DNA of 64,000 nucleotides from Heterocephalus glaber (Eukaryota; Chordata; Mammalia; Rodentia; Bathyergidae), in contig NW_004624784.1 of NCBI RefSeq assembly GCF_000247695.1, forward strand, positions 12,282,522 through 12,346,521, in the 5' to 3' direction. This document shows positions 1-10,831 of the stretch, in pieces (position 1 is the stretch's first letter; every line of letters begins with the position of its first letter). Both the position numbers and the translations under genes were made by a program. The notes beneath the pieces are model-generated. The model worked only from the letters and a program-made list of their open reading frames with translations. It was not told the origin of the DNA and did not search any database.

Positions 1-1834
1 AAAAGGGGGCACTTGGGAAGTAGGAAAGCATTCTGAAGGAGACAACTCCTAACCAAAGACCTGAAGGACACCTGGGAGCTGGCCAGGCAAGAGGAAAAGG
101 GTCACAGTTTTGTAGACTTGAGAGAAAAGAGAAAGCCTGCAGATGTTTGAGGACCTGGAAATATAATAGAAAACTGCTTACCTAGAATGTCTAGGAATTG
201 CCCTGGTATTTCATATTAATGTTATTTTCAGTGTTTAGATGTCTTAACTCCAGAAAAGCATACTGGGCTTTTTGCAAGTATATTTTCATAGCTAACATAT
301 ACTTGGGTAGTTGCAATCGATGCTTTACAATAGTTGTGACCCACCAAAACATGTAAGTCAAATGCGAACCACAACAATGCATGCATCACTGTGACTGCTT
401 GTTCCCTTCTGCATGAGGATTGGAATGCTGTGCATCTCGGACAGTTACTCACAGTCTGGTGGCTCACACAGTCACCATACCTCAGGCACTAGGGTAAAAA
501 TCATACTTGAATTACCACAAAAGAACATCTTTTTTAAATGGATGATAACTACAAAACAACACATGTTTTGAAATCACTGCACAATGAATGCTTCCAGGGT
601 GTCTGGATCCTCTGCTGTAGTTCTATAAGGGCAGAGTGACCTGAGGTGGGCAGGAAGTGGCTCTAACTAAGGCAAGGGATGAACACTGTGACCAGTTACA
701 AAGGGCATGAATATGACACACGGAAGTTTATTTGGAGAAAGGCAATGATGAATCACTACAGGATTTTAAGCAAGGGCATGATGTTTTAAGACTTGTATTT
801 CAAAAAGCTAGCCCTCCAGTTGCCAGGTGAATAGGGCTGGTGGAAGGGATCAGGAGAAAAGAATGGATGTAAGTAGGCCGGTTAGGAGGCCATCGTGATG
901 ATTTAGGCAATAAACAACAGTGACCTGAGTTAAGGTGGAGCGGAGAGAAGATGTTTAATTCACAGGTGTTAGAGAATTGATTTGATATGGAGAATAAGAG
1001 AGAGGGAAGAATTAAAAGATAAAACTCCACGTTCTTCACATGTACAAAGAACCACAATGACAGTGCCATTCACTGTCACCCAAGGCGAGGAAGAGGTTTC
1101 ATAGAGTCATGATAAATTTGTTTTGAGACATGCTGAATTAAAATTGTGAGTACCTGTGAGATAACCAGCTATCTTTATGCAGTAGCCAGTCATACATAGG
1201 GGTATGCAGAACTCAGAAGAGCATTCTGTGTGGAGAATGAGCTGCAATTATGGGAGTGAACAAGCTCATCCAGAAGCAATATGTCGAGCAAGACATATTG
1301 GGCCGAAGACAAAACTCTGGGTTTTGTCAACTACAGGGGACAAGCAGAAAGGAAATCTGAAAGGGAGACTAAAAAGGAAAAGCAGAAGGAAAACAAAGAG
1401 GTGTGGTGTCACAGAAGCCCGAAAAGGACAAGATTTCTAGGGGGGAAAAAAGACAACGGTGACTAAGAGAGTTGGAACAACCACAAAGATAAAGATTTTA
1501 AAATTTCCGTGGAATTTATCAACAAGAACTTGTTAATAACCCTGGCAGAAACAATCCCAGCAGACAGAGTAAGTCACCCCCACCTCCTATCTTGATCTCA
1601 GTCCTTCCTATCCAATATTGATCTTCCCTGTTCCTGAATGCCTCTGCCACCTAAGAGTCATGTTATTCACTTTGGCACTTAATCATACATAGTTTTTTAC
1701 TATTATTTTAACATTGAGTTTGTATTCCCATATCATGAACTCAGTATATCAACAACTATGATATAAAATTCCTGTTTTCTGGACTGTAGTTTTAAGAGGA
1801 ATGATTTTTTTTGTTTTTGTTTTCATTGTTTTTT

Positions 1835-1907
1835 GGTACTGGGGATCAAATTCGGGACCTTGCACTTGCAAGGAAGGTGGCAGAACTACTGAGGTAAATC
1901 CCCGGCC
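1835..1907 (-). repeat. ID-like tRNA-derived SINE
   Basis: Minus-oriented ID element: GGTACT end, B-box region, then TAAATCCCCGGCC. It is flanked by direct repeats of TGGACTGTAGTTTTA at about 1780 and 1909, so the insertion boundaries are clear. Confidence 0.85.
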
Positions 1908-2095
1908 TTGGACTGTAGTTTTATACAAAGTGTAGCCCATGAATCATGCCAGACCACAATGTGTTCTGTTATCAATCCGTGATAAAGTAAGTTCAGAAAT
2001 CAAAAGTAAGCTTCTAGACACTTTTATAACAATTACATAGAGTAACTTTGTTGGAACTGATTTAAAAATTTAGCCTTATATTTTGTGGTTTTTTT

Positions 2096-2170
2096 GGGTA
2101 CCGGGGATTGAACTCGGGTCCTTGCGCTGGCGAAGCAGGCGGCAGAACCACTGAGCTAAATCCCTGGCCC
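2096..2170 (-). repeat. ID-like SINE (ID1, left parent of the chimeric junction)
   Basis: Complete minus-oriented ID flanked by a perfect 13-bp target-site duplication, CCTTATATTTTGT, at 2074-2086 and 2171-2183. Its right half and 3' target duplication are repeated at 4042-4088, where they are fused to the left half of a different ID. Confidence 0.9.
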
Positions 2171-2209
2171 CCTTATATTTTGTTTTTAAAATTTCTTTTT
2201 TTTTTTTTT

Positions 2210-2309
2210 NNNNNNNNNNNNNNNNNNNNNNNNNNNNNNNNNNNNNNNNNNNNNNNNNNNNNNNNNNNNNNNNNNNNNNNNNNNNNNNNNNNNNNNNNNN
2301 NNNNNNNNN
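2210..2309. other. Assembly gap, 100 N
   Basis: Exactly 100 N, the usual placeholder for a gap of unknown size. It follows a T tract (2196-2209), and the sequence immediately after it is the first base of the duplicated block. If the duplication is real, comparison with 4104-6686 predicts about 2.58 kb of missing sequence holding copies of exons 12 and 13. Confidence 0.98.
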
Positions 2310-2400
2310 CTCATCTGGTAGATAACATGAAGTAGGGAAAATGTGCCATGTGGGAATTCTCTGCATTGGTGTTGAGCAGAGCTGTCGCCCAGATACTCAC

Positions 2401-2510
2401 CGTGGGTCAGCCACACCCACTGTGTGCCTCCTCATTGACAAATAGCGGACCAAGGCCTCAGGGGAGGGCTCTTCACCCTCATCGCTGTCCAAGTTTAATG
2501 TCCCATCCGG
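2401..2510 (-). CDS. SIK3: SIK3 exon 11, duplicate copy
   Basis: Identical to exon 11 at 6778-6887, including the TTAG acceptor, the GTGAGT donor and the RRHTVG phosphosite. It is the last visible exon before the gap. If transcribed after exon 13 together with only 2617-3557, the extra 443 coding bases would shift the frame. With exons 12 and 13 present in the gap, the frame would be kept. Whether this copy exists in the animal is uncertain. Confidence 0.55.
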
Positions 2511-2616
2511 CTAAGGTGGAGGGAAACAATTAATAGAAATAAGAAAGAAGGAAAGAAAATGCAGCCATGGGGAGGAAAGCGGCTTGAGCTGATAACCTGC
2601 AGATGCTGCTACTTGC

Positions 2617-2694
2617 CTCCACAATCTGGTTCTCCGGGTTGATCAGCTGCACCTGGGGCACACTGATGCTCATAGCTGTTCCTGCCTGCTCCGC
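2617..2694 (-). CDS. SIK3: SIK3 exon 10, duplicate copy
   Basis: Copy of exon 10 at 6994-7071. It differs by one base at 2623, which changes the third position of an isoleucine codon (ATT here, ATC there) and is silent. The unusual GC splice donor (GAG followed by GCAAGT) is present in this copy too. Confidence 0.55.
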
Positions 2695-3055
2695 CTGGAA
2701 AGGATCAATATGTAGACACACACACACTTAAACACTTGAGGAAAATAATGGTATTTTTTTTGAAGTAGTCTGGATTGCTAAAGTCTTTGGTTCCTTTGCC
2801 CTTAGAAGCCACAATATAGAAGCATTCTTTAGAAAGAGCAATGATTTGCAATTTCTTAAAAAGAAAGAAGAAACTAACAATTGTTGCCATCCATCCTTTG
2901 TCAAAGAAAGATTCAAATCTTGGTTGGCCTCTGACAAAAGAAGAGATGACAGAGTATGGAAGAACAGGAAACTGACTTGGGGATGGTGAGCAGCAGCTAA
3001 CCCTTACCCCCTGGTGTTACTTGTCCTGAACTAGGTCGCTGGAGATATTGCCCAC

Positions 3056-3199
3056 CTGGATATTGACTGGTGCTTGAAATGCCATGGCTCGGGGCATGCT
3101 AGGAAGTGCTCCGAGACGCAGGGTTTTATGTCTCCTATGTCGATCACACAGCAGGCTGTAGATTGCACTATAGTGATCATAGGCATCTGATCTTAATGA
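3056..3199 (-). CDS. SIK3: SIK3 exon 9, duplicate copy
   Basis: Identical in the reading to exon 9 at 7433-7576: 48 codons, phase 0 at both ends, with intact TAG acceptor and GTGGGC donor. It encodes the end of the UBA domain and the linker after it. Real or assembly-derived status is shared with the whole block. Confidence 0.55.
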
Positions 3200-3419
3200 C
3201 TACCAAGAGAGAAGGGAAAAAAGTAAAAAACCCTATGAAATAGCCTGTCAATGACCAAAACCCTTTCAATAATAACATCAGAAGACCAAAGCACTTTCTT
3301 TCCTTCCCAGGCCCAGGAGGGGCAGAAGAAGAGAAAAAAGGAAGAAAGCAAAAAGACCCAAATTCTCAGGAAGAAGAAAAAAGTATAAAAGACTGGAGAG
3401 GAAGGACTTCTATATCTCA

Positions 3420-3584
<165 letters not shown>

Positions 3585-3991
3585 TTAACCATGTCAGTAT
3601 GGCGTATCCTATATAACCACCATGTTGTTCCATGCCCTTAGCTGAGTATGTTTTTGGCCATACACAAAGTCTAAGCAAGACGGCTCTGGTGATCATCTTT
3701 GAGCAGACAAGATTCCCCTGTTTCCTGAACTCCTTGGGTACCTGGGATGGTCATAGTGGTTTAAATAAAGGTATGCCACAGAAGATATTGCACTGAGCAC
3801 ACTAAGATGAGAGAAAGAAGACATCCTCATGGTGGTGGGTGAGCTACAGAATTTTTGGATGTACTATCTTGAAAACAAAAACAAAACACCAAAAAATTAT
3901 GTTTAGGACAAATGGCAGGGAACCAGTATCACCATTCTCTAGCAAATCAGCTGGTCTTTACAGTCCTTCATTTTGTTGGTTTGTTTTTTTT

Positions 3992-4064
3992 GGAACCGGG
4001 GATCAAACTCAGGACCTTGGGCTTGTGAGGCAGGCACGGTGCCACTGAGCTAAATCCCTGGCCC
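3992..4064 (-). repeat. Chimeric ID element at the duplication junction
   Basis: The left part (to 4055) matches the ID at 8369-8432 base for base and has that element's 5' target duplication at 3955-3969. The right part (from 4042) matches ID1 and is followed by ID1's target duplication at 4065-4077. The overlap is the 14 bases CCACTGAGCTAAAT. The two flanking target duplications therefore do not match each other, so this element did not arise by a single insertion. Confidence 0.92.
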
Positions 4065-4107
4065 CCTTATATTTTGTTTTTAAAATTTTTTTTTTTTTTT
4101 TTTTTTT

Positions 4108-4168
4108 GGTAACAGGAATTGAACCCAGGGCCTCATGCATGCTAGGCAAGCACCCTGACATTGGCCCC
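4108..4168 (-). repeat. ID-type SINE, older subtype
   Basis: Minus-oriented copy. Read on the minus strand, the core GCTTGCCTAGCATGCATGAG is close to the classic rodent ID/BC1 core rather than the younger CCTGCCTCGCAAG form common elsewhere in the window. It follows a 22-T tract. Confidence 0.7.
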
Positions 4169-4950
4169 AAAATTTCAATTCTGACTCACTCATTTTTATT
4201 GTATTTTACAAAAGTAGCAATTAATGATGGATTGAAGAGGGGAAATGGGCCTCAACTACAGACAATTTAAGAAGCACTGCCCTAAAACATCTCATAAAGT
4301 CTATGGATACAGTTAGTATCCAATCTTACAGTGCTATGAGAATGAATTTATGAATGATTTATGACAGAAAAATAAGCAGAAATAAACAGAACCCACGGGA
4401 GGAAAATAAAATCTTTGTGACCATTATACATTACAAAGCTTTGAATATGACTGAGAGACAGCGATTAACTAGGTTTGAGCCAAATAATCAAGCGATCCAA
4501 GTGTAACAAAAATGGTAGGTAGTGCTGATAAAGGAGAAAGACTTGGTGAGATGCTAATTTTGGAAACCAGTCTAAGAATCTTTTTTTTTTTTTTTTTTTA
4601 ATTCAACTGCCTTCCGTCAGGCAGGGAAAGTTCTTTGTAAGAAGGCTTTGGTTGAGGCCGCTGCTGCGGGCCTTCACACAGTAGGAGTGCAGCTGTACTT
4701 AATCAGGCTGCCTGTTCATGGTCTGCTGAGGAGTGGCTCTCCAGGAACAGGGTTCTGGGGAGAAATGATCTGAGGAATGAAGTTAGTGAAAAATAAACAC
4801 TGGAAAAGTGTGAAGAAATAGGAATACACTGAGCATCAAATGTTTGGAGAAAGAAGAAGACTTTTAAGACTTTTAAGTTGGCCCAACTCTAGGCTCACAA
4901 CGTCTTTATCAAGTCTTTGAACGTCATCTGGGCTCTGTGCTGCTACTCAC

Positions 4951-5106
4951 TGGTGTCATGGTGACAAGTGGGGAGGGTCCCCGTGGGCGCTTCAGCAGCT
5001 GCTGGGCATGCAGCTGGATATTGGCTCCTCCATCTGATGCCCTCCGGCCAAGGGGGCCCATTCCATTCAGTAGCTGTAGAGTGGGCGGCTGTAACAAAGA
5101 CTGCTC
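4951..5106 (-). CDS. SIK3: SIK3 exon 13 (14-3-3/PKA site exon)
   Basis: 52 codons, phase 0 at both ends, from EQSLLQPPTL to SPLVTMTP. The sequence shows a CAG acceptor and a GTGAGT donor. It contains LGRRASDGGANIQ, which corresponds to the SIK3 PKA target serine (Ser551 in mouse numbering) that binds 14-3-3 when phosphorylated. From recalled literature, skipping of the 52-residue exon 13 of mouse Sik3 causes the Sleepy hypersomnia phenotype, and the length here matches exactly. The motif and both splice sites are intact. In this assembly the next exon downstream is a repeated exon 8 rather than exon 14. Confidence 0.96.
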
Positions 5107-5369
5107 CTGCCAGAAGGAGAGTGGTGGGACAGACTGTTGAGGTGGAGATCAGAAGGGGTGAAAACAGCAGCACTCTAATCTACTAAAATTAAAAGACTCT
5201 CTGATTGTGATGCAGACTACAGTAATAGTCCCTTTCATTCCAGCTGCTTTAAAAGTGAAATCTTCCTCTCTAAGGAAACCCTCGAGAACTGGGGAAGGTC
5301 CCTCAAATCCTTTCAAAGGAAATTCAAGTTTGTTTCTCCTGAGGCAAACCCTTTCCCACACCTGAGTAC

Positions 5370-5523
5370 CTTGTACTCAAGCTGCCCAGTTGGCTGCAAG
5401 TTTTGCATGGGCAACAGGTTGTGCATCAAGTTCATGTTAGGGGCCACCTGAAGGAATGGAGCTTGTGGGTTGACTCCAGGAAAGCCAGGTAGGAGCTTTT
5501 GCAGATCTTCCATAACTTCCGTG
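5370..5523 (-). CDS. SIK3: SIK3 exon 12
   Basis: Begins with one base that completes the arginine codon split with exon 11, then 51 codons from TEVMEDLQKLLPGFPG to QPTGQLEYK. The acceptor is CAG and the donor GTACTC. It encodes part of the linker between the UBA domain and the second 14-3-3 site. This region is rich in proline, leucine and methionine and has no catalytic residues. Residues such as NMNLMHN differ slightly from the human protein as I remember it (NVNFMHN). If the upstream duplication is real, a second copy should lie in the N gap. Confidence 0.96.
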
Positions 5524-6777
5524 CTGATAGAAAACAGGAAGACAGAGAAATGTGGTTATTCAGAAATGTTTAAATCCCAAAATGGATGACACTGCTATGT
5601 TTAGTAAAGTTTATTTTTTACCTTTCTCCTAAATTTGTATTTTTCTCTAAGATCTCAAAGCAAAGCCAAAGGTTAATGTGTGGAATTGGTCTCTCTACCA
5701 TTTTACTATTTGGGTCTGGAGTCACTATTCTTCATTGACCAAACATTAAAACCCACAGCTCCAGGCCAGGAGGAAACACTGGCTCTTGGCCAGTTTGAGT
5801 TTTCAAAGCCTGGAAGTGAACAAGTTTCTGGACAGCATGAGCCAACCTCTAAGACAATGGCTGCCTGAAGTAACGACTGATTCACCAGGGAAAGAATGCA
5901 ATTACTCCTTCAGTGCTGACAGGACAGATAAGTACTGGATGTACAGGGCTGTCGTGCTACAAAAGTAGGCTTTACAGCAGAGATCTTTCCACTAGCAGCT
6001 ACTCAGGACTCCACTCCTTTGCAGCTGACACATTCAGTGGAGCCAGAATGTTCCCCCTATTGCCTATTGGATCAGAGGCTGAGAACAAGGAATATAAAGC
6101 CAGCAAATCAGCAGGCAAGGGAGTCATTTTGGGAAATTCACTCAGAGAAAACAGATATTTATAAGAAAACCAGCTTTGCCTCTAGTTGAACTATCAGGAA
6201 AACTCTTGTCACAACCTTCTCTTCTCTATTCTACCAAGAAAATACTGAGAGAAGAGGAAGGTTGTTTTTAATGTTAGGATTCTTTAACTGTAGAACAAAA
6301 ATGGAGTAAGCTGGCCTTCAGTCTGTTTCCCCAGTGTGAAGCATTGGGGAACATCATGAAAGATAGCTTTGGGGAGACACTTTGGAGAGTTGGTGTGTTT
6401 CTGGAATCTTGTTCACTTAATTTTAATTGTCCAGATATATAAGTTACACCTTATTATTTGTCCTCTCTTCGTAGATGAATATGTGGCAAACACCATCTCT
6501 AAAAGCTGTCTAACTTAGATGAATTTTAAGGGGTACTTCAGTGTGGTTTAGATTGGAAGACCTCAATCTTTATGGGTAAAAGGACTCTCATACTTCTCAC
6601 CAAGGTATTGTGATCAATTGGTATGATTCTTTGCAGTTCTTTAGTCAAATCAATTCTGACCTAAAACTTGTCGTGGTCACTTGGAACTCATCTGGTAGAT
6701 AACATGAAGTAGGGAAAATGTGCCATGTGGGAATTCTCTGCATTGGTGTTGAGCAGAGCTGTCGCCCAGATACTCAC
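5524..6777 (-). other. SIK3: SIK3 intron 11
   Basis: About 1.25 kb between exons 11 and 12, with GTGAGT donor and CAG acceptor. I recognise no SINE or other repeat in it. This part is missing from the left copy of the duplication, where the gap lies. Confidence 0.8.
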
Positions 6778-6887
6778 CGTGGGTCAGCCACACCCACTGT
6801 GTGCCTCCTCATTGACAAATAGCGGACCAAGGCCTCAGGGGAGGGCTCTTCACCCTCATCGCTGTCCAAGTTTAATGTCCCATCCGG
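6778..6887 (-). CDS. SIK3: SIK3 exon 11 (first 14-3-3/PKA site)
   Basis: 110 bases: 36 codons from PDGTLNLDSDEGEEPSPEAL to VGVADP plus two bases of the next codon. The acceptor is TTAG and the donor GTGAGT. It carries SMRRHTVG, corresponding to the SIK3 phosphothreonine (Thr469 in mouse numbering) targeted by PKA and read by 14-3-3. An acidic stretch DSDEGEEPSPE precedes it. It pairs with exon 12 through a split arginine codon. A copy lies at 2401-2510. Confidence 0.96.
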
Positions 6888-6993
6888 CTAAGGTGGAGGG
6901 AAACAATTAATAGAAATAAGAAAGAAGGAAAGAAAATGCAGCCATGGGGAGGAAAGCGGCTTGAGCTGATAACCTGCAGATGCTGCTACTTGC
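6888..6993 (-). other. SIK3: SIK3 intron 10, a short GC-AG intron
   Basis: Only 106 bases. On the minus strand exon 10 ends GTGGAG and the intron begins GCAAGTAG, while the 3' end is CACCTTAG. Shifting the donor to reach a GT would break the frame, and the flanking protein matches SIK3 on both sides. It is therefore a GC-AG intron with an otherwise perfect U1 match. The same arrangement is present at 2511-2616. Confidence 0.93.
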
Positions 6994-7071
6994 CTCCACG
7001 ATCTGGTTCTCCGGGTTGATCAGCTGCACCTGGGGCACACTGATGCTCATAGCTGTTCCTGCCTGCTCCGC
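6994..7071 (-). CDS. SIK3: SIK3 exon 10
   Basis: 26 codons, phase 0 at both ends, AEQAGTAMSISVPQVQLINP then ENQIVE. It encodes part of the conserved stretch between the UBA domain and the first 14-3-3 site. The acceptor is TTTCCAG, and the donor is GC rather than GT. Human SIK3 has asparagine where this has serine (MNIS against MSIS, from memory). The copy at 2617-2694 differs by one silent base. Confidence 0.96.
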
Positions 7072-7432
7072 CTGGAAAGGATCAATATGTAGACACACAC
7101 ACACTTAAACACTTGAGGAAAATAATGGTATTTTTTTTGAAGTAGTCTGGATTGCTAAAGTCTTTGGTTCCTTTGCCCTTAGAAGCCACAATATAGAAGC
7201 ATTCTTTAGAAAGAGCAATGATTTGCAATTTCTTAAAAAGAAAGAAGAAACTAACAATTGTTGCCATCCATCCTTTGTCAAAGAAAGATTCAAATCTTGG
7301 TTGGCCTCTGACAAAAGAAGAGATGACAGAGTATGGAAGAACAGGAAACTGACTTGGGGATGGTGAGCAGCAGCTAACCCTTACCCCCTGGTGTTACTTG
7401 TCCTGAACTAGGTCGCTGGAGATATTGCCCAC

Positions 7433-7576
7433 CTGGATATTGACTGGTGCTTGAAATGCCATGGCTCGGGGCATGCTAGGAAGTGCTCCGAGACGCAGGG
7501 TTTTATGTCTCCTATGTCGATCACACAGCAGGCTGTAGATTGCACTATAGTGATCATAGGCATCTGATCTTAATGA
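7433..7576 (-). CDS. SIK3: SIK3 exon 9 (end of UBA domain)
   Basis: 48 codons, phase 0, beginning SLRSDAYDHYSAIYSLLCDR and ending AFQAPVNIQ. The first 20 or so residues are the last helix of the UBA domain, which in AMPK-related kinases packs against the catalytic domain and supports activation by LKB1. A basic run HRRHKTLR follows. Splice sites are TTGGTAG and GTGGGC. A copy lies at 3056-3199. Confidence 0.96.
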
Positions 7577-7796
7577 CTACCAAGAGAGAAGGGAAAAAAG
7601 TAAAAAACCCTATGAAATAGCCTGTCAATGACCAAAACCCTTTCAATAATAACATCAGAAGACCAAAGCACTTTCTTTCCTTCCCAGGCCCAGGAGGGGC
7701 AGAAGAAGAGAAAAAAGGAAGAAAGCAAAAAGACCCAAATTCTCAGGAAGAAGAAAAAAGTATAAAAGACTGGAGAGGAAGGACTTCTATATCTCA

Positions 7797-7961
<165 letters not shown>

Positions 7962-8368
7962 TTAACCATGTCAGTATGGCGTATCCTATATAACCACCAT
8001 GTTGTTCCATGCCCTTAGCTGAGTATGTTTTTGGCCATACACAAAGTCTAAGCAAGACGGCTCTGGTGATCATCTTTGAGCAGACAAGATTCCCCTGTTT
8101 CCTGAACTCCTTGGGTACCTGGGATGGTCATAGTGGTTTAAATAAAGGTATGCCACAGAAGATATTGCACTGAGCACACTAAGATGAGAGAAAGAAGACA
8201 TCCTCATGGTGGTGGGTGAGCTACAGAATTTTTGGATGTACTATCTTGAAAACAAAAACAAAACACCAAAAAATTATGTTTAGGACAAATGGCAGGGAAC
8301 CAGTATCACCATTCTCTAGCAAATCAGCTGGTCTTTACAGTCCTTCATTTTGTTGGTTTGTTTTTTTT

Positions 8369-8434
8369 GGAACCGGGGATCAAACTCAGGACCTTGGGCT
8401 TGTGAGGCAGGCACGGTGCCACTGAGCTAAATGC
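8369..8434 (-). repeat. ID-like SINE (ID2, right parent of the chimeric junction)
   Basis: Minus-oriented ID inserted between perfect 15-bp target duplications, TCTTTACAGTCCTTC, at 8332-8346 and 8440-8454. These matching duplications show that this copy of the locus has its original structure. The copy at 3992 has only the first of them. Confidence 0.9.
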
Positions 8435-8555
8435 CCAACTCTTTACAGTCCTTCTTGCTGCTATAGTTTATAGTACACAGATTTGTTCCTACTGCCTGAC
8501 TTTTCAGGTCATGGCTGGATTACAATCACAGGTAAAACGGACTGCAGTAGCTCTA

Positions 8556-8774
<219 letters not shown>

Positions 8775-9524
8775 CTAGAAGCAAGGCCACCAGGTAGATT
8801 CTCAAGCTCCATCCTTCTAATTCTGTCTCTCTTATTCCTTGGTCCTTACCTTTTCATTGCTTACTCCAGAAGAGGCTGGGCAAAGCAGTGGTGGAGAAAA
8901 GAGAATTCAAATGTGGCAGCCTGATTAATGTTTTCACTATAAGTCTGATCAAAAAAATCTAAGAATAATCCATGAGTCTCACTTATTTACAGTATGATGG
9001 TCTCACGATTAATGAAGAATAGAATGTTCTCTAAAGAGATTCACTCTTATAAGGTTCTAAAAATATTCAGTTTTCTCCTCCCATAGGTATCCTGTATTAT
9101 TACTTACATATTAATGATTTTGGTTTAGGTATGTAATACATCTCTTCAAAACTCAGGTAATTTGAAAATTCTGATAGCACAAAATGTTACAAGAAGTGAA
9201 GAACAGGCATAGGCCATCTCTTTACCACACACTGGGATTTAGCTAGCCCCTTACAGACAATATTCTCAATATTTAAACATTCAGTTATGTAAAATTGAGG
9301 TGTATAACAGAGATTCAAATCAATAGGTATTTTTCTCTGGGAACTCATACTCCAGGTTATATTGTTGCAAGAACAGGTGCAAAATGAAGAAACCTATATT
9401 CTGACTTCAAAACTACCTTCTATTTCTCTTCTAAGTTTTTTTATCTGTAAATTCGAGGTACTGATGATCATGTGGAGTGGTAGTTATGATGGAGATGGTC
9501 AGTGATAGTATAGCAGTATTAACC

Positions 9525-9733
9525 CATTCTTCTGAGAATTTTACGATTATCTCATTTAATCCTGAAGCAATTCTAAAGGGAATATACTATCATCATTTCC
9601 ATTTTAGAAACAGTAAAATTAGGCATAGAGAAGAAACTTGTCCTTAGTCACATGGTTATCAATTCAGATTTCAAACCAAGCAGTGTGATTCTCTACCTGT
9701 TGCTCTTAACCACAATGCTACACTGCCTCTGTA
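9525..9733 (-). repeat. MIR SINE
   Basis: Minus-oriented MIR: TCTCATTTAATCCT, CATTTCCATTTTAGAAACAG and CTCTTAACCACAATGCTACA match the reverse of the MIR core and 5' end. Confidence 0.75.
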
Positions 9734-9782
9734 CTGCAGAGCTGATGGAGAAGCCAACTCCCTGAACCATTAATTCAGTGTG

Positions 9783-10385
9783 TTTATCCAAGCCACCATC
9801 ATTGTGTGCTTAGACTGCAAAAAGCCTTCTCATTGGTCTGCTTCCATTCTTACTTCTTTACAATCTATTTTCCATAGAGAAGCAAAAAGAATTTTTCTGA
9901 AACATAGCCCTGGGCCTATCGCTATACTGCTTCTAAATCTACAATCTCTTCCCATAATCCTCAGACTGACAATACAAAGTCCTGTGCCTATAGGCTCCTG
10001 CCTGGGCCCTCTGCAAGCTAGCATACTCCCACTTACTGGCCTTTACACTTGCTCCTCTAGCTGGCATGGCCCCTCCTCTGATCTTCTTATGGCTGGCTCT
10101 GTGTCATTTAGATAAGAGTTTTAACATCCCTTTCTCAAAAAGCTTTTCCCTGACCACCTACTCTAAAGCAAGTCTCCAGTTACTCTCTATTATGTCACAT
10201 GAATTTTCTTCACATCAATGATTTTTTTTGTGAAATCATTTTGTTATTTACTTATTGCCTAACATCCCTCCTACAATGTAACATCTTTTTTCCTTACTGC
10301 TATACCCAACATCAAATCCCCAATCTCAAAAATGGTTCGTATAGCTAATAGGAGCTGAATAAATATCTATTGAATATATGAATAT
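9783..10385 (+). repeat. L2 LINE 3' end
   Basis: Long pyrimidine-rich L2 3' region (CCTTTACACTTGCTCCTCTA, TTTTCCCTGACCACC) ending in AATAAATATCTATTGAATAT, the typical L2 tail. An apparent 111-codon open frame inside it is not a gene. Confidence 0.75.
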
Positions 10386-10419
10386 TTATTGAATATTTAA
10401 TCAAACATTGCATTTGTGA

Positions 10420-10598
10420 AAATACTTTTTATATCATTTAATCTTTATAACAACCCTCAGATACTGTTATTAGCAACTTCATTTATAAATGAAAAAGGAA
10501 CACGATTTTGAGAAGGTAATGTGCTCAACATTGAAAAGTAATGGCAACACTAGGATTTCAAAGCTATGATTTGACTACTCTGTCATGTATCTTCAGGT
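10420..10598 (-). repeat. MIR SINE
   Basis: Diverged minus-oriented MIR: TATCATTTAATCTTTATAAC, AACTTCATTTATAAATG and a region ending near GATTTGACTACTCTG. Confidence 0.6.
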
Positions 10599-10742
10599 GG
10601 ACATGCATTCCGTTTGATCTGTTTTTCCAGGGCAAACTCAGCCCTGCAATTTCTACAGAATTTGGCAAATATCATCCCATATCGCTTACTAGAAAAAATA
10701 CTGAATAATTAAAGTGAATTACTCTTAGCTTTTTTTTTTTTT

Positions 10743-10816
10743 GGTTCCAGGATTGAACTCAGGTCCTTATGCTTGCGCAGCAGGGGCCGAAACCACTGAG
10801 CTAAATCCCCAGCCCC
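10743..10816 (-). repeat. ID-like SINE
   Basis: Minus-oriented ID of the CGCAGCAGG subtype, placed directly next to a minus-oriented B1 (10832-10972). Confidence 0.85.
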
Positions 10817-10831
10817 AAGCTTTTATTTTTT

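Noticed and set aside
1..1800. A further SIK3 exon (exon 14) at the left end
   Set aside because: I looked on the minus strand for the acidic and serine-rich sequence expected after exon 13 and for the RRFSDG motif and found neither. The short frames here are chance.
9780..10115. A 111-codon plus-strand frame
   Set aside because: It coincides with the 3' region of an L2 element.
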